Part shown: in pieces, positions 48,439 through 60,008 of the stretch | Position numbering within the stretch: the first letter of the stretch is position 1 | Layout: the number at the start of each line of letters is the position of its first letter | Source of the DNA: Diploscapter coronatus | Lineage: Eukaryota > Nematoda > Chromadorea > Rhabditida > Rhabditidae | Assembly: GCA_964036155.1 (NCBI GenBank) | Contig: OZ038422.1 | Span: 15,089,201 to 15,153,200, forward strand | Length of the DNA stretch: 64,000 nt | Direction: 5' to 3' | Notes under the pieces: generated by a model | What the model was told of the DNA's origin: nothing | The model's database searches: none | The model's input: the letters and a program-made list of their open reading frames with translations, nothing else | Translations under genes and position numbers: made by a program

Positions 48439-49853
48439 CTACGAGGATATTAAAGGACCAATAGTGCGTAATGAAGGGTCAAATGTTGCATAAAAGTAAT
48501 ATTGCGAAAATTTCTAAATATTCCTAAATTTCGAAATCAGAAACGGAACAGAAGAAAAACGGTAAACTAATAACTATTAAGAAGAATGCTGCAAGAAGAT
48601 AGTCTCAGAACGAGAATATTCGATTCGGAAAGAGGCTAATATGGCAACAAATAGAGGAACATAAAAATGAGGAAACCTGAATAATGAATGGAACTCTGAC
48701 GAAAATCGCAGATTTTTGGATTTCTAAATGAGGGAATCGCCTAATAAACCGTGAAAAACGATGCCAAAAAGGGGGCAATATTCTCTAAATGCGCAGATTG
48801 ATCGAATTTGTTTCTTTTGGATATGAACAAAGTACAAAGAGAAACAAGTAATTAAATTATTTCTGCAAGGATTTTGGAGCAATTCAATGAAATGTTTAGG
48901 GCTAGGAAAAATTCGGGGAATATGCCAAAATATCCAACGATATAACAATAAGGAAACGCCGGAGTCGAGTCATAATTAGATATTTTCGAGTTAAAATTAG
49001 CTCTGAAGAATTTCAAGCAATTTTGTGAGAACGTATTATGCTGGTGCTTTAAGTCAATTACTACTAACTATTGATGTTGTTCAACTTTGAACGTTCATGC
49101 ACAGAGATGCCAGAACTAAAAAAGATATTGATATTTTTGTGGGAATTAAAGCCTGAAGAAAACTACTTTAAAATGACTATAGCGAGCGGTCAAATAATTG
49201 AATTTGTGAAAAGTGGACACTTTTTGGAGTGGCGCGTGCTCAAATGTGTGCGATTGAGCACGAAATTGTGACAAATCGTTTGAGAGCAGGCTATAATTTG
49301 CAAAATTTGTAAAATTTCTGCAAAATATAGAAATACATAAACTCGTTGCTTTGATTACATATTATTCTAGAAAGAGGCGTGAAGTCGGCAAACAAAAACC
49401 CGACTTCAAAGAATATATATATTTAGTTTGACCAAAGCCATAAAAATGAAATTTTTTTTAATAAACTGTGGGAAATCAAAATAACATAACTAAATCTATG
49501 TCGATACTTGGATGAACAAAAATAAAATGCTCTGAACACTCATCCATTTTATGCAATGCCTATCTCGATCCTCAAGTCCAGAATGCTCAAGTGTCAACGC
49601 ATTTTAGCATTATTCTTGGTGACAATAGATTCTCTACCAATTTATTCACCAGCGAACCACACACAAATCTCAATCCCTGCTAGTTTTAATAAGACGAGAT
49701 ATTTTGTTGTAATAATATTATTTCTCTAATGCAATGCAGTCAAAATCGAGGTGTATTCATAATTTTACCCATTTCACGTCTACATTCTTAAATTACCTTG
49801 AAAATAAAAAAAAAAAACAACCAGAAAATAACGAAAAATCTTCTAAGACTCAC

Positions 49854-50501
49854 GATTCGGCGGTTTCTTGCCCTTCTTGGGGAAGTTTCGGATGTTTTCA
49901 GTCCTTATAGGGGGTGCCTCGACGACCATGGCAATCCGTGCATTGATCTGCAGTAAATCAAACTATTTCAGCGGAAAATGATTTAGCGATTTTAGCAATA
50001 GCAACAAATTACAAGAAGCGATTCTAATAGAACTTGCCAAATATGTACCAAAAATTCAGGAAGTAAAGAACGTGTTCAATAGTGATGGAAGCCAAACCGA
50101 GCGTTATCTCGCATAATGATCTTTATGATTGCACTTTCGCGCTTTGAGGTACGAGAGTTGAAGAGATGAGTTTCCGACCATAGCTTTTTCTTGCAAGCCC
50201 ATTGGTTCGGGATTTGATATGCTTCAAAAAACTTGTCAGAATAGTCTACTCACTCAAGTTATTATGCAGATTCATTACCAAATTTACTGATCCCTACCAA
50301 AGTGACACTAGAATTTGCGGCATGCCACAAGAATATCTTCACCATCAAGTTCACCAAATTTGATTCACCTACCCGTTTTGCGGGTTCACCCGAACTAAGT
50401 CCGCCACTGGTCGAGGCGAGCATGGCCAAAGCCATACCAGAGTAGGTGGAACCCAAGGCCATCGTGTTATGATGACCGAGTGACGACTGCCGTCGACTGC
50501 C
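49854..50501 (-). CDS. mec-2: mec-2 5' exon pair (43 + 31 residues)
   Basis: Exon 50373-50501 (phase 0 to 0; acceptor TTCTACAG, donor CGG|GTAGGT) codes GSRRQSSLGHHNTMALGSTY and a small-residue-rich part ending GGLSSGEPAKR. Exon 49854-49947 (phase 0 to 1; acceptor ACTGCAG, donor AATC|GTGAGT) codes INARIAMVVEAPPIRTENIR and NFPKKGKKPPN. The first has an in-frame ATG (codon 14) that could be a start, or it may be joined from an upstream phase-0 exon. The final phase 1 fits the common exon. Confidence 0.65.
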
Positions 50502-53500
50502 CTGTAGAAGCTGGGTGCAAAAACATTTACCTAGTCATTCGCTTCGTGCAATATTTTGGTAAAAATTGCATTAAAGAGAATGTGCAAGTATTATTGTTGA
50601 GTCCAAAATTTATAGATCGACATCATCATCATACAAAACTATTTTTTTTTTTCGAAAATACGCATATCTTGGCTCAACAATAACGGCTTTTCGAGGAAAA
50701 AACGGGATGCTCGAAATGTAAATTCTCGAAAACGCAGAAATTCTCAAGAAAACCAAGTACACTGAAAAAAGATTTCAACAAAATTGTTGGGTTTCAAATT
50801 TTCGAGCCTCCTTCAATTTCTTTCGTCGAAACAATCCCATAAATGTTCTTGCATCCGGAGAGGAAGTGAGTGAGGATACCTGCGGCAAGATCTCGGGTGG
50901 AACGGGTTCGCGTAAAATGGCTCCTCTTGTGGGTGGTTAGAGCGCAGCAGCCTAACCGCGGCAAATCCTTTGAAATGTTTGGGGGCGAAATCGATGTCGA
51001 AGGGCAAATTGGTGCTGGATTTTGTTTTATGACGGCTCACATCTTCGGGGGTGCCTCCTCAGCGTGTTTTTGGCGCGACACGAAGGCCGGATTCGAGCAA
51101 GTCTCCGGAGAGCAGTTTTTGAATTTCGACGTTGCTAGTCGAAAAATAATAGGCGAATATGCAGAGCGAATGGAGTCAGCTTAAAACTGAGGGCAGTGTT
51201 TGGGGGGCGAAGGCGAAAAAGTTGGAAACCCTTCAAGAGGTGTGAGAGCGGATGGTGCTTAGGTGATTTTCAGCGGAATTCTTGAAAATCTGGGTTTTCG
51301 GGGGTGGAGGATAGGGAAATTTGGAGGATTTATGGATTTTTGGGGGTTCTTCGTTTCATTGATGGTCGAATTGGAGTCAGTCAGAATGTGGAATGTCAGT
51401 TTTCTGACTCCTCTTCTCGAGTCTTTCACCATTTGCCTTTGCCAGTTTAGCAGTTCTGATGTGTCTGCGCATCTCTCACCCTTGGCTTGGTTATGCGATG
51501 TGCCAAAAAAAAGGGAAAAGCCAGGAGACAAAGACGGACCATCCCCATGGGGCAGCTGGATGAGGGGCTGTCAGAAAGGTTAGCGCACCAAGAGTGCACC
51601 AATCCTAACGTGAAGTCGAGATTGATGGGTATCGTGCTAAGCAGCGCTCATTTTAGTTATTTTTGAAATCCGAGAACTCGCGCAAACAAACTTATCAATT
51701 TGCTAGCTTGTCAACTGAAGAACCCAGTTTCTTCCAAATAATTTGAACATTCATATTACTGAACCACAATACTGAAGCATATCAAATTTTCACCTCTTCT
51801 ATCTATTGTAATAGTCGAAACTTGAACAAAGAATGTGTAAACAATAATTGATATAACGCTCGAATAGCTTCCATAAAATTCGGACGAAAATGTAAAATTC
51901 ATGAAGGGTGTGGGAATATTCAGATATGTACGAATCTAAGAACAAGAAGAAGGATGTGATGATCATTTATCAACGCTTCACCATATGGTTTTGGACGAAG
52001 CGCCTTAATTTTTGCCGGAACCGAGAAAAATGAACATACAATAAAAAAGCGATGTGAAGCTCGTAAATTTTACGCATTGTCCTGGATTCGATAAAAATTA
52101 CACCAGAAAATGACTGATGAAGTAATATTGCTCTCATACAATCATGCAATTCAGGAAATATCTCTTTTTCCAATTTAGAGAACAATTTTCAAGAAAATAT
52201 TATGGAACAAGTTACTCATCGTTTTCATTGATAAAGTTGTACCCACACGCCAGAAAATATTTGGAACGCCTTAAGAAAGATACGAGTAAGATAAATAGCA
52301 TTGGGATACACGAAATGCCTCTGAGTAAGTCGGAATTGCAAGCGATTGGAAAATAATCGACCAAATCCTCTGAGGATTTGTAATGAGATATCCCTTAGAA
52401 CTTGTAGCGGCTAACAAGCCAAGATACAAGGCTCCTAGGTAAATAGCGCTTTCATTTTAGCATTTTGAGTGAATTCTTATGCATTACATTAGAGCGAACG
52501 ATTAGTGTTACTTTTTTTTCGATAGTACAGACATTATGAGTTTTTTTTTCTGAAAATTGAAACAAGTTGGCAATCTTAAGATGGTGTTGCTAAGGTTTAT
52601 CAAGAAGGCGGAACGAAATCAATGATTCAAAAACTGAACGACTTTGTAGCTGAGATACTTCCGTCCTAAATCCCGGATCTAGCGAAATCTTGAAACTGGA
52701 GGATGCTTGAAAAGAACGCGTAAAGTACCCAATAAAGATGCACTTGTGGTGGTCGAAAATATGCTTGTGCGTTCCGAAGAAAAATTATTGAAACCTTTGA
52801 AATGATTATTCTTCGGAAAAATGCTGTGCGTGAAGAGGCCTACGCTTTGTCAAGCAATGAGTGAGCATAAATCAACGAAAATGTAAATTGGAGAGATATT
52901 AGAAGAGATGGAGAAATTAGAGAATTTTGATGAAAAGATCGAAAGATGATCAGACACTAAGAAGCTAGCGGAAATGGTTAAATCTTAAATCCGATACCCG
53001 ATCGAAGTCTGCTCCGACATGAGAAAAAGCAAGACAGCCGAGAGATATCCCGACAAATCGCAATATGCAAACGCGAACTATTCATAACGCATACACAAAA
53101 TCGGTGCTAATTTTAAATTTCGTTCACTTTTCGTTGAAAACAATGAGTTTGTGCTCTCTGGCTTGAGCTATATTTCTTCATGAATTATGGGCATCAAGGC
53201 TATGTAAAGTTCAACATCTTTTCGAAAAATTCAACTACACTGAATATTTTGGGACAGTGAATGGAAATTTTGAAAGAAAATGCTAAAGAAAACTCCCCAT
53301 AAAGATATGGAATACTAACGCTTGCCAGTAAATCACAATAACTCATCTAGGAATTAGAATGTTGGCCTGTCCACTTAGCACATTAGTAATCTACATAATT
53401 AGATGGCCACCAGTTTTGGAAGAGAGTTCCTTTATCTCCCCCTTCCTTGTTCTCTTCAATTCTTTAGGGCTTCCATAAATAAAGCCGCCAAGGAGTGAAT

Positions 53501-54885
53501 AAACTTGGTTGCAGTCGAAGGAAAAAATGCGAATAAAAACTACAATTTGACGCTAAATATTTTGCGCCGATATATTGAATATGAGTTTCTGGGATAATTA
53601 CCAAAAGGAATCTCAGTGATAATGGTAATCATGTTCGATGCTAAAATATTTTCGAAAGTTAAAATTTTGAGAACTATAGCTAGAGACCGAAAACCCCTTC
53701 CCTTTATATTTTTGCTCTTGTTCGAAAAAATGGTCATTTGAAATTTAAAAATGAAAAGCAAGTACTCTTCACAAGTGGATCGACGTAAATTGGCACAACC
53801 ACATTCGACGAACTATTCATAGAAATGAACTTTAGTCGAGAAAAATATATCGGAAAGTGCGCGTTCGCTGCGATTTTATGAGCCGAAACGTGTTCATTTA
53901 TCTAATTGGTCTGGGTCAATTCTTTCGATCAAAAATGATTTTAACCTTATCATTTTATTCGTGAACATTCTTAGTTACATCGAATTTGACAATTTAGAGT
54001 AGAAATTTTCTTGAAATTAGGAATTTTGTAAAACCATTTGCGACCTCTAAGTATATCCTGAAAATCGGTGGATAACATGAATAACTGAATGCTGATGCAT
54101 CGAATTTTTACGAAAGAGCTGAATATGCAGAGGATTTTTGTTAAGTCTTAGTGAAAAAGCTACGGAAGCTCGTTGCTGAAGAGATTCTTTGTACTTGTTG
54201 CCTAAAAGGAGATTAGAACAGCTCGAGTCGCAGTGAAATCACCTAACCATTCACCGAGGAAATCGAATCAGAGCAGGCAGAAACTGAACGGGAGCAGGAA
54301 AGATGAAAAGAAGGGAGATGTTTTATTGTGTAAAGATAAGTCAATTTGGAATGAAACAGCAAATAGATCATAAAGTATTTTGTATATTTTTACAAAGTTT
54401 AAAGCTAACTTAATTGCTTAATGTAATTGTAGGATGATTAGAAGTCCATAAATTTGGTTTGTTCAGGAATGAAAAATGAGGCAAATTGGTGGTTTAAAGA
54501 AATATTTTGAGAAAATCGGGACCATATTTCCAGACAACTGTAGGGCTTCTTCAAGAACAAACCTACAAATGTCAAAAAATCAATAGCAACGTAAAAAATG
54601 AGATCCCCGAAAGAATCACTGAAACCCGATCCGGCAATACATTTATGATTCTATGAGAATAGTTGTCTAACACTGAACACTAAATATTAGCCAGTATCAA
54701 GTGTCAAAAGAAATGATTTCAGCAAACTGATGATGCATGTAGAAGTTTTTCTTGCACAAGGATGGCAACCTTGAACCAAAACTCCCGAACTTCAGTCAAT
54801 TGCAAAATAGTCAATTTCACATAATGTGAGCCTGTGTGACTCTCAAATAACCAGCAAAATTTGTTCTTGCAAATTCACGACTAAC
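50502..54885 (-). other. mec-2 intron/promoter region with a GC-richer island
   Basis: About 4.4 kb. The part at about 50830-51600 is clearly less A+T-rich, with open frames on both strands and a good donor (CCGCAG|GTATCC at 50882-50877, minus strand). It may hold a further 5' exon or a promoter, but I cannot fix a frame. The rest (51.6-54.8 kb) is A+T-rich with nothing recognised. Confidence 0.4.
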
Positions 54886-54994
54886 CTCCGATGAAATCGA
54901 AATGACTCTTCTTGCGTCCTCGCTTCCTTGAAGATTTCCGCTTGGGAGTTTCTGCAGAAGTTGGAGACAAACTTTGAGTTGTCGTCTGATTCAT
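54886..54994 (-). CDS. mec-2: mec-2 alternative first exon, start type MNQTTTQSLSPTS
   Basis: ATG at 54994, with TATTCAG seven bases upstream as a likely trans-splice acceptor. Thirty-six codons: a Ser/Thr/Pro-rich start, then KRKSSRKRGRKKSHFDFIG. Donor GGAG|GTTAGT in phase 1, matching the common exon. A longer overlapping frame with many Phe/Leu codons covers the same DNA and the intron before it; that frame would leave phase 2 and is not favoured. Confidence 0.65.
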
Positions 54995-55790
54995 GATGAT
55001 TCTGAATAGTAATCATAAAGGCGATATGAAAAATAATAATTTCAAAAATAACGCGATGAGAGGTTGTTGTGATTGTTGTCGAATTTAGGCTTTCCTGAAC
55101 AAAAGTCACTTTTTGAAAGAGATCATGAAAAGAGTAGCCACATTTGGGATGTGCGTTAAGGCGAAAACGTAGAAAAAAAACAAAAAAAACGAACGTAAAA
55201 ATACAGTGTAGAAAAAAAACTTTAGGAAATGAGTGAATAATTAGAAACGAAAGCAAAATCTCCGTATCGCCGTCCTTTGAGAGCAAAAGAAGGGTTGCCA
55301 TAAACAGCCCATTAAAATTTATGAATTGGAACCAGAGTAGAAGTAAAGTAGGAGAGTTGCATTTCAAACTTGGTATTCATTGGATAATTTGGGAGCAGGG
55401 GAGACAACAAGCTTGGTGAGATATTATGAGAAAAGAGTGTCAAATCTCTTTTCACATGCTACTAGATTGTAACTGAAATGTTCAAGTTTGACTCTATAAT
55501 AATCTTCGAATATAAAATTTACTAGCTAATCCATTAGCAATTGGAAAAATAATATATAACAACGAAAAGGTGTGAAGAGCTGATTTTGAGATTGAGCTTC
55601 AGCCAATCTCATCCTTCTCAAATTGCCATCATAACGCGTGACAGCACTACTCGACAAAAAGTGCCTGCATCATCATGTCATAATATGCACACTCCAACGA
55701 TATGCTCGCATTTTTACGCATTGCTTTGCATATTACGTTATTTGTGCAAAGTTTGAACCTTCGATTATACCATCTCATTTTTTCACTCAC

Positions 55791-55914
55791 CTCCAAACAC
55801 CTCATTTCCATTTTGGATGGCGTACGTCTTTGCGGTGTACTTGTTCAGATCGCCGCCTTTGAACTCGCTGTTCAGAGACTTGTTGTCCCGCGTGCGCTTC
55901 TTCGTCATGAATAC
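55791..55914 (-). CDS. mec-2: mec-2 5' cassette exon coding 41 residues
   Basis: Acceptor AATTCAG before 55914 and donor GGAG|GTGAGT. Phase 0 in, phase 1 out. Codes VFMTKKRTRDNKSLNSEFKG and then GDLNKYTAKTYAIQNGNEVFG. Two different upstream exons, ending at 59502 and 56112, both finish with FEP in phase 0 and can join here. It then continues into the common exon (VFG-ANIQNEFG if spliced directly). Confidence 0.72.
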
Positions 55915-56111
55915 CTGAATTTTCTAAATCGTTAGGATTATTTTATTGCACATCAGTCAAATTGCTTAAAATCCCTCTGGGACGATTATGATGATGAACT
56001 TTGCTCGGATGGAATTCGCATAGTATTATTGATATATAGCAATTCTCTTCAAAATATTTTGCTTTCTAATAAAAAAGCTTTGAAATATCTCGTGTTAAAT
56101 ATCGACACTAC

Positions 56112-56659
56112 CGGCTCGAAGCCGTGTTGTTCTTGGAACATTCGGAGTCTGAAGGACTCGTGCGCCATTTTAAATTGACGTGCGGCTTTGAGCGCCGCCT
56201 GCGTCGAGGTGCCCCCGCCGGACGTCTCTTCGATCGAATCACCTCCTCCTGCCGAGGTTATCGTTGAGCGCTTCTTTTCGGAGTAAGTTCTGTAATCTTT
56301 ACATAAATAGTTTTCTTTGATCCGATTGACCTGGAAAGCTTCTTCTTGAACGAGTCTCTCTCCACAGAGAGCTTTGACGTCGGAGTTCCAGGTGGAGAGT
56401 TGCTGTGGGAAGAAAGCTTAGCGCTTCTCCTGAAATAGTTGAAAGAATCAATTACAATTCTGAATCATCTAGACTCCAGAATAAAAATCAAAGATTTATA
56501 CTAAGAATTGGACAGTACGAAGTAATAACAGATGGCTCTAATAAAAAAACATTCCTACTTCGGAGGCAACAAGGGTGCGTCCAGAGATATTGGATCGAGT
56601 CTCGAGGTGGATGCAGGCGAAGTGGGTACCGACGAAGTCTTGAATTTATGTTTGTCGAC
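56112..56659 (-). CDS. mec-2: mec-2 5' three-exon chain
   Basis: Exons 56559-56659 (phase 0 to 2), 56331-56402 (2 to 2) and 56112-56289 (2 to 0) join without stops. They code VDKHKFKTSSVPTSPASTSR and a Pro/Leu end, then NSPPGTPTSKLSVERDSFKK, then RTYSEKKRSTIT, a Gly/Ser/Thr linker and finally FKMAHESFRLRMFQEQHGFE with a closing Pro. Ser/Thr-Pro and RxxS sites suggest phosphorylation. The last part resembles the end of the exon at 59502-59639. No start codon is present before residue 1, so an upstream exon is needed (59874 or 57598). Confidence 0.7.
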
Positions 56660-57597
56660 CTGAAACATTGCAAATCTCCCAGAGACAATCAATGGAGTGG
56701 CGAGTTTTTGCGTGCAGAAAGAGAGAGGGGATTAGCTGTCATGGTAAATTGCTGAATCGCTTCTGCAGTCTATCCAAGCAGAATACCGAGGACATGCAAA
56801 TGCACAAAGTTATATGTAGGGATCACAAATGGTTTTATGAAATTAATAATTTTCTACCCAAGCAGGTTAATCTTGGCTAACTAAAACTCGTGAAGAAAGA
56901 CAAATATTTTTGTTCGATAAAACCCACCAAAAATGCCTAGAAAAGTGAGCACGATTTTGCTATATAAAAAGGCATTGACATCAAACAACAGCAGAATTTC
57001 GGGCTGATTTTTGATACAGCATCATTTCATTGAATGGTTCGTCGGGCGAGACTATGCCTTTTATGTATAGATACTTTGAAGAGGACCTGCTTCTTATTTT
57101 TAGGATTTCAAATGACTACTATTTGAAAAAAAAACGCGAAAAATGCGAGGAGACGAAGCTTGCGGTCCTTAGTTATACGAACATTTATCAGAATATTTTT
57201 AGCTTCTTTCAGTAGAAAAGATTAGACCGCCTGAAGCTGATGCTGATATTCCGACGAATAAGAAGATGCGTAATAGATTGCTCATTTGGATAATCTTGTC
57301 TAGAGGATTACTCAAGCTCTTAGCATTAAAGGTTGGATGTTATCATAACAAGATAGGCACTTTCAGCAACCTGAAAGAAAATTGTTTGAGAAACACTTTT
57401 CTCCAAAACACTATCCTTCACATTCAGGTATTGGGATACAATTTTAGGCAAGAAACTATCAATGAGATTGATTGGTTTCATGACACTAAAGTATTGAAGA
57501 TTGGGGATCTGTTTTTTTCCAGATAAATTACGAATAAACTAAATTCTCAGTTCATATTCGAGGTTTCTTCGTTTTTATCCTCTGCACGTACTATTAC

Positions 57598-57757
57598 TAT
57601 ATTGGTTGGTGTCGTTTGGTCGAGGATGTAGCGTCGTTTTGAGACGAGGGACGAAACAGATAAAGCACTGCAAGCGGATGCAGTGGATTTGGTGCGATCG
57701 AATGCGTTGCTCCGCGAGATAATCCTTTTAGTCAGACTAAATCCAGGGGACGTATCG
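57598..57757 (-). CDS. mec-2: Possible mec-2 5' exon coding 53 residues
   Basis: Open frame of 53 codons (DTSPGFSLTKRIISRSNAFD through SKRRYILDQTTPTNI) with GC-richer composition. Acceptor TTTTCAAG before 57757 and donor ATA|GTAATA in phase 0, which would fit the exon at 56659. Entry phase is 2, and no upstream exon ending in that phase was found, so the 5' connection is open. The Ser/Thr/Arg-rich style is like the neighbouring N-terminal exons. Confidence 0.4.
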
Positions 57758-59501
57758 CTTGAAAATTACGATTTTCGTAAAGGTTCATAAGTCTAAGGGC
57801 CAAATTTGCGAAATTCTATATGTCGGATAAAGCAATCAAGAGTAAAAGTTGGCCTGACGGAAAGCTTTATAGACTAAAATCTTTTGCTTTGATACTATCA
57901 GACATAACAACCCCATAAAAATGCAAATATTTGTTATTCAGGATAAATATACAGATCCCTAAATTGTGATCCAGCAAAGGTAGTAAAAGTCGCGCTTCAG
58001 GAAGACAATGGGAAATTAAGGACGAAGATTACCGACGCAAATCCCCTCTATCTTTACGTGACTTCCGATATAAACATATCCGATACTCTGCAGAATTCAT
58101 CGGCAATAGAGGAAATTGTACAACGTCTACAGCAGTCATATGAAAATTGAGCCACAACGATGAAATCTTGACTTGATAAACATGCAAAAATAGCAAATGA
58201 CTAGCCTTCTCCTTGATCTTCGAAGTTGTCCAAGAACCAACGTCCATTTTTGAGGCTGTCCAAGACATAGTGATTTTAAAGTATGCACTAAAATAACTCT
58301 GGTTTTAAAAACGAGAATTATCAAAGAATTAAAATGAAACGAAGCGAAGAAATTTATAAAATTTCTACGAAAGATAAACGTAAGAATATCAGCATCAGAC
58401 TAGAATTACGGATGATTTAAAAAAATAGTCTCGTGGATCAGAAATCTTCAAATAAATGAGAATCCAATATCAGGTCATGATAGAGCTTTACGGAATTCTT
58501 ACAACAGGCTACGTTGAAATATTGAAACATGTATGGGTGTGTATTAAATTGGAATCAAGATTTTCAAATTGCAGCCAAGCGTAAATCCCATGTGATATGA
58601 TAGAAGTTTCTTTATTTAGAAGAAATCATCAAGTTTCTGTAGCTTGATAAATCCGAAAAATTTTGAAAAAAATAATTATCGGATTTCTAACAAACTATCA
58701 TGTAAACCTAGACCTTTTCCGGAAGATTATATTTTCAATTAGAAGCGCTGAAATCCCCTATTACTTTTTCTGAAATTCCGGAAATCACCTTTAAAGTCAT
58801 GAAAATATGTACATATATGCAGAACTGGTCATCTGACATTTTGAATTCAAAATTTGCAGATGCTGTTGAGATTATTTACGAGTGAGATAACCGGCAAAAA
58901 GATGTGCGGATTTCGTTGGATTAGCCATTTTCGCTACGCGTCTTTTCCCTGAAATTTCCTCATTCTATCGCATTGTTATCGCGTTTTTGCTCTGGGATTA
59001 TTTGGATATTAGGATAAAAATATGGAGATTTCGCGAAGCGGCACGATATTAATGCATACAGACGGATCATCGGATAACAGAATAAATCCCCTAAAAGTGA
59101 GGAAAATATAAAGTACGAAATAGCAAAAGACTAGCCGAGAATATTTTGGTAGCATCATACTTTACTAGAGGATGAGATAAGATTTGAAGATAAGGATTAC
59201 TATAAACGCGAGTCATACGACTTATTAGGCTTATGTTGCATAATATCACATAGTTAAATCCTATGAGATTTATTTTTACTCTGTGATACGCGACTTCGTC
59301 CAATATGTTAAAATGCACAAATACACAAGTGCACATCCATCCAAGCATAGTTCTTCAGATTGAAACTCTTCAAAGACTTAAGATCACGTTATTTTTTCAA
59401 AACCATTTTTACTTTAATCACGCTGTTGCCATTAAAATTGGATTTAATCTTGCAGAAAATTTTTGTGCGTGCAAAATTTCTCAGATCAACTATCAACGTA
59501 C
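57758..59501 (-). other. mec-2 intron region
   Basis: About 1.7 kb, A+T-rich. An ORF at 58029-58268 on the minus strand begins MSWTASKMDVGSW but has no good phase-1 donor, so I do not annotate it as an exon. Confidence 0.35.
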
Positions 59502-60008
59502 CGGCTCGAATCCGGTTCCATGTTGCTCCTGTAGCATTCTCAACCGAAACGACGCATGCCCATTCCTGAATCGATTTTTCCTAGTGGCAGAGACTGGCGG
59601 TGGTCCAGTCATATCGGTTTCGCCAGATAGGGCTGTGATCTGAAACGAAGAAATCTCTTTTCAGCAAACTTCAACAAATAAGCTATGCTTCACAGATTCA
59701 ACATGTTCATTCATTCCTAAGATTTTGATATTTACAGAATGTTTAAATATAGAACATTTTGCGTATGATATGGACGAGTAAACAACTCTTCGAAGGCAAT
59801 GATGCTGATCTTATAACGTTCATATGCGCATAATCAAAGGGTCAAAATTTCGACTTTAATATCTAAGATCTACCTTATCAATTTTCCTGATGGCTTTCTT
59901 CGGGGTCTGCGCTTGTTGACCGGGTTTGCCAGTTTCTTCGTCCTCGTGAGAGACGCTCAGCGAGCTGCGCACTTGCAAATGGCTGGGGGACATCGGGGGC
60001 GAACTCAT
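59502..60008 (-). CDS. mec-2: mec-2 most distal first exon and second exon
   Basis: Exon 59874-60008 starts at ATG 60008, with GCTTCAG nine bases upstream as a likely trans-splice acceptor. It codes MSSPPMSPSHLQVRSSLSVS and continues to KKAIRKIDK, ending AAG|GTAGAT in phase 0. Exon 59502-59639 (phase 0 to 0) codes ITALSGETDMTGPPPVSATR, then HASFRLRMLQEQHGTGFEP. The chain 60008-59639-55914-38544 is in frame throughout and would make a long-N-terminus MEC-2. Assignment to mec-2, and not to a separate gene, rests on phase fit, strand, lack of any intervening stop exon, and the absence of another terminal exon. Confidence 0.7.

Noticed and set aside
54843..55367. 174-codon minus-strand ORF rich in Phe/Leu
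   Set aside because: It spans a predicted intron and overlaps the MNQTTTQ exon in another frame, has A+T-driven composition, and leaves the wrong phase for the common exon.
58029..58268. Minus-strand ORF beginning MSWTASKMDVGSW as a further mec-2 start exon
   Set aside because: The only in-frame phase-1 donor (GCTA|GTCATT) is weak and most of the frame reads like intron sequence.
43113..60008. Upstream minus-strand exons as an independent gene separate from mec-2
   Set aside because: I found no terminal exon with a stop before 43112, and all chains end in the phase required by the common mec-2 exon. The alternative remains possible and is noted in the first finding.
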